64,000 bases of DNA from Clostridium saccharoperbutylacetonicum N1-4(HMT) (GTDB lineage Bacteria > Bacillota > Clostridia > Clostridiales > Clostridiaceae). The stretch covers positions 2,789,001-2,853,000 of the forward strand of contig NC_020291.1 of the NCBI RefSeq assembly GCF_000340885.1, in the 5' to 3' direction. Made by a program: the position numbers and the translations under genes. Shown one piece after another: positions 62,703 through 64,000 of the stretch. How positions within the stretch are numbered: position 1 is the stretch's first letter; the number at the start of each line of letters is the position of its first letter. The notes beneath the pieces are model-generated. The model searched no databases, was not told the DNA's origin, and saw only the letters and a program-made list of their open reading frames with translations.

Positions 62703-63931
62703 GAGAAGTGTTTATCTTGGGATCAAAGGGGATTCCAGCAAGATATGGTGGCTTTGAAACTTTTGTAGAAAAACTTACTGAATATAGGGAAAATGAATTT
62801 ATACATTATAATGTAGCTTGTATAAATGACAATTATCTATTACCTCTACATAATGGTGCAAAATGTTTCAAAATTAAGGTTCCCAATATAGGAGCTGCAA
62901 AAGCAATATATTATGATATAAAGGCACTAGATAATTTTATTAACTATATAAAAAATAACAATATAAAAGAACCAATAATATATATATTGGCATGTAGAAT
63001 CGGTCCTTTTATTGGATTTTATAAATGGAGAATTAGAAAATTGGGTATAAAGCTCTTTGTAAACCCTGATGGGCAAGAGTGGAAAAGAAAGAAATGGGGA
63101 TATTTTACGAGAAAGTATTGGAAATTATCTGAAAAGCTTATGGTTAAACAGGCAGATTTGTTAATATGTGATTCAAAAAATATTGAGAATTATATAAAAG
63201 CTGAGTATAAAAAAAACAATCCTAAAACAATGTACATTGCATATGGAGCTAAAGTTAATTTTGAAAAAAAATGTATTGATAAGGATTTAAATGGTTGGTA
63301 TGAAAAAATGCAGATAAAAAGTAATGAATATTATTTAGTAGTAGGAAGATTTGTACCTGAAAATAACTATAATATTATAATATCAGAGTTTATGAAATCT
63401 TGTACCAATAAAAGCCTTGTTCTGATAAGCGATATAAAATACAACACATTTTATAAAAAGTTATGCAGAAATACAAATTTTGAAAGAGATACAAGGGTTA
63501 AATTTGTTGGAACTTTATACAATGATAAATTATTGAGAAAAATTAGAATTAATGCATATGGATATTTACATGGGCATGAAGTTGGCGGGACTAATCCTTC
63601 ACTATTAGAAGCTTTAGCCACAACAAAATTAAACATATTATTGGATGTAAGCTTTAATAAAGAAGTAGCAAAGGATGCAGGGATATATTTTAATAAAGAG
63701 CCAGGGAATTTAGTTAGTATTATAAATAATTTAGAAAATGTTGATAAAGCATATTTAGAAAATATGTCAATTAAGGCAAAAAGAATTATTGAGGAAAATT
63801 ATACCTGGAAGCAGATTGTAGAAAAATATGAAACACTATTTTTAGAATATTCGTTAGAGACAAATAGTTATGATGTTGTTGAAAATAATTTGAGATTTAG
63901 AAATATAGAACTAAAAAATACGCATTTCTAA
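62699..63931 (+). CDS. Glycosyltransferase with DUF1972 N-terminus
   Basis: A 410-residue glycosyltransferase. VFILGSKGIPARYGGFETFV is the DUF1972 start common to rhamnosyltransferase-like EPS enzymes. LFVNPDGQEWKRKKWGYFTR follows. The C-terminal half is a GT4 donor domain with YYLVVGRFVPENNYNIIISE, VKFVGTLYNDKLLRKI and YLHGHEVGGTNPSLLEALAT. I chose the ATG at 62699, six bases into an upstream TTG frame, because GGGGAG lies at a normal distance. It overlaps the acyltransferase gene by 4 nt. Confidence 0.9.
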   Translation: MREVFILGSKGIPARYGGFETFVEKLTEYRENEFIHYNVACINDNYLLPLHNGAKCFKIKVPNIGAAKAIYYDIKALDNFINYIKNNNIKEPIIYILACRIGPFIGFYKWRIRKLGIKLFVNPDGQEWKRKKWGYFTRKYWKLSEKLMVKQADLLICDSKNIENYIKAEYKKNNPKTMYIAYGAKVNFEKKCIDKDLNGWYEKMQIKSNEYYLVVGRFVPENNYNIIISEFMKSCTNKSLVLISDIKYNTFYKKLCRNTNFERDTRVKFVGTLYNDKLLRKIRINAYGYLHGHEVGGTNPSLLEALATTKLNILLDVSFNKEVAKDAGIYFNKEPGNLVSIINNLENVDKAYLENMSIKAKRIIEENYTWKQIVEKYETLFLEYSLETNSYDVVENNLRFRNIELKNTHF

Positions 63932-63953
63932 AAGAATATAAGGAGTAGGTGTA

Positions 63954-64000
63954 ATGAATCCTAAAATAATAGCATTCTATCTACCACAATTTCATTGTAT
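63954..64000 (+). CDS. WbsX-like glycan protein (5' end only)
   Basis: Only 15 full codons are visible, read as MNPKIIAFYLPQFHC. AFYLPQFH is the opening of WbsX/GH99-like proteins found in polysaccharide clusters (large proteins, often annotated as lipopolysaccharide biosynthesis or glycoside hydrolase family 99-like). AAGGAG precedes the ATG. It shows that cluster 2 continues past the window. Confidence 0.65.
   Translation, partial: MNPKIIAFYLPQFHC

Overview
The window is very AT-rich and carries Firmicute-type genes with strong GGAGG ribosome binding sites and frequent TTG/GTG starts. It also has a BofC-like sporulation protein beside ruvAB, a rubrerythrin with the 'reverse' domain order, and a clostridial-style yajC-secD-secF-(recJ)-apt-relA-dtd-hemZ-hisS-aspS block. 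Together these point to an anaerobic, spore-forming, flagellated Clostridium (cluster I). The species cannot be fixed from the sequence alone.

1-17.1 kb is a mosaic of short, mostly one- or two-gene units on both strands. It holds a DUF1540 protein (cut by the window edge), reverse rubrerythrin, a HAD phosphatase, a 3D-domain protein, a small alarmone synthetase with a nitroreductase, an HMA-like protein without its CxxC, YjbQ, a cell-wall-binding repeat protein and an azoreductase. These are followed by two tandem class C26 peptidases, two unrecognised proteins, an orphan receiver domain, an ABC exporter, a GNAT acetyltransferase, a DUF488 protein, an L,D-transpeptidase, a YjbR protein, a TatD-associated radical SAM protein and pyridoxamine kinase.

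17.3-17.6 kb holds no gene. It has a near-consensus promoter, about 200 nt of GC-richer hairpin-rich sequence and two terminator-like hairpins. I read it as a free-standing structured noncoding RNA, possibly of the raiA-motif class.

17.7-37.6 kb is a conserved housekeeping block, all on the plus strand: radical SAM/SPASM protein, bofC-like, ruvA, ruvB, queA, tgt, yajC, a TIGR04086 membrane protein, secD, secF, a catalytically degenerate RecJ-like protein, apt, relA/spoT, dtd, an MBL hydrolase, hemZ-like, hisS and aspS. Its intergenic spaces carry small repeat families: (A)AACTGTAAACTGT elements with GC hairpins, and a tandem hairpin repeat with compensatory changes. A short flagellin and a DUF554 membrane protein follow.

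40.1-64.0 kb is surface polysaccharide territory. Cluster 1 (40.1-52.8 kb) opens with a LoaP/NusG-type antiterminator and encodes glycosyltransferases, a pyruvyltransferase with its partner oxidoreductase, a Wzy polymerase, an O-acetyltransferase, a Wzx flippase, RfbA and the initiating sugar transferase. Cluster 2 (53.1 kb to the window end) starts with a split Wzz/BY-kinase pair. It then has a divergent SGNH-like protein lacking its catalytic triad, a fused Wzz/BY-kinase without a tyrosine tail, a second Wzx, a second polymerase/ligase, glycosyltransferases, an acyltransferase and the start of a WbsX-like gene. Two inverted copies of a roughly 300-370 bp fold-back element lie at 38.7-39.0 and 47.9-48.2 kb. 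The second copy overlaps the 3' end of the cluster 1 polymerase gene.

The least explained items are the ncRNA locus, the fold-back element pair, the possible LoaP leader hairpin, and the set of degenerate-enzyme paralogues (RecJ-like, SGNH-like, fused BY-kinase).
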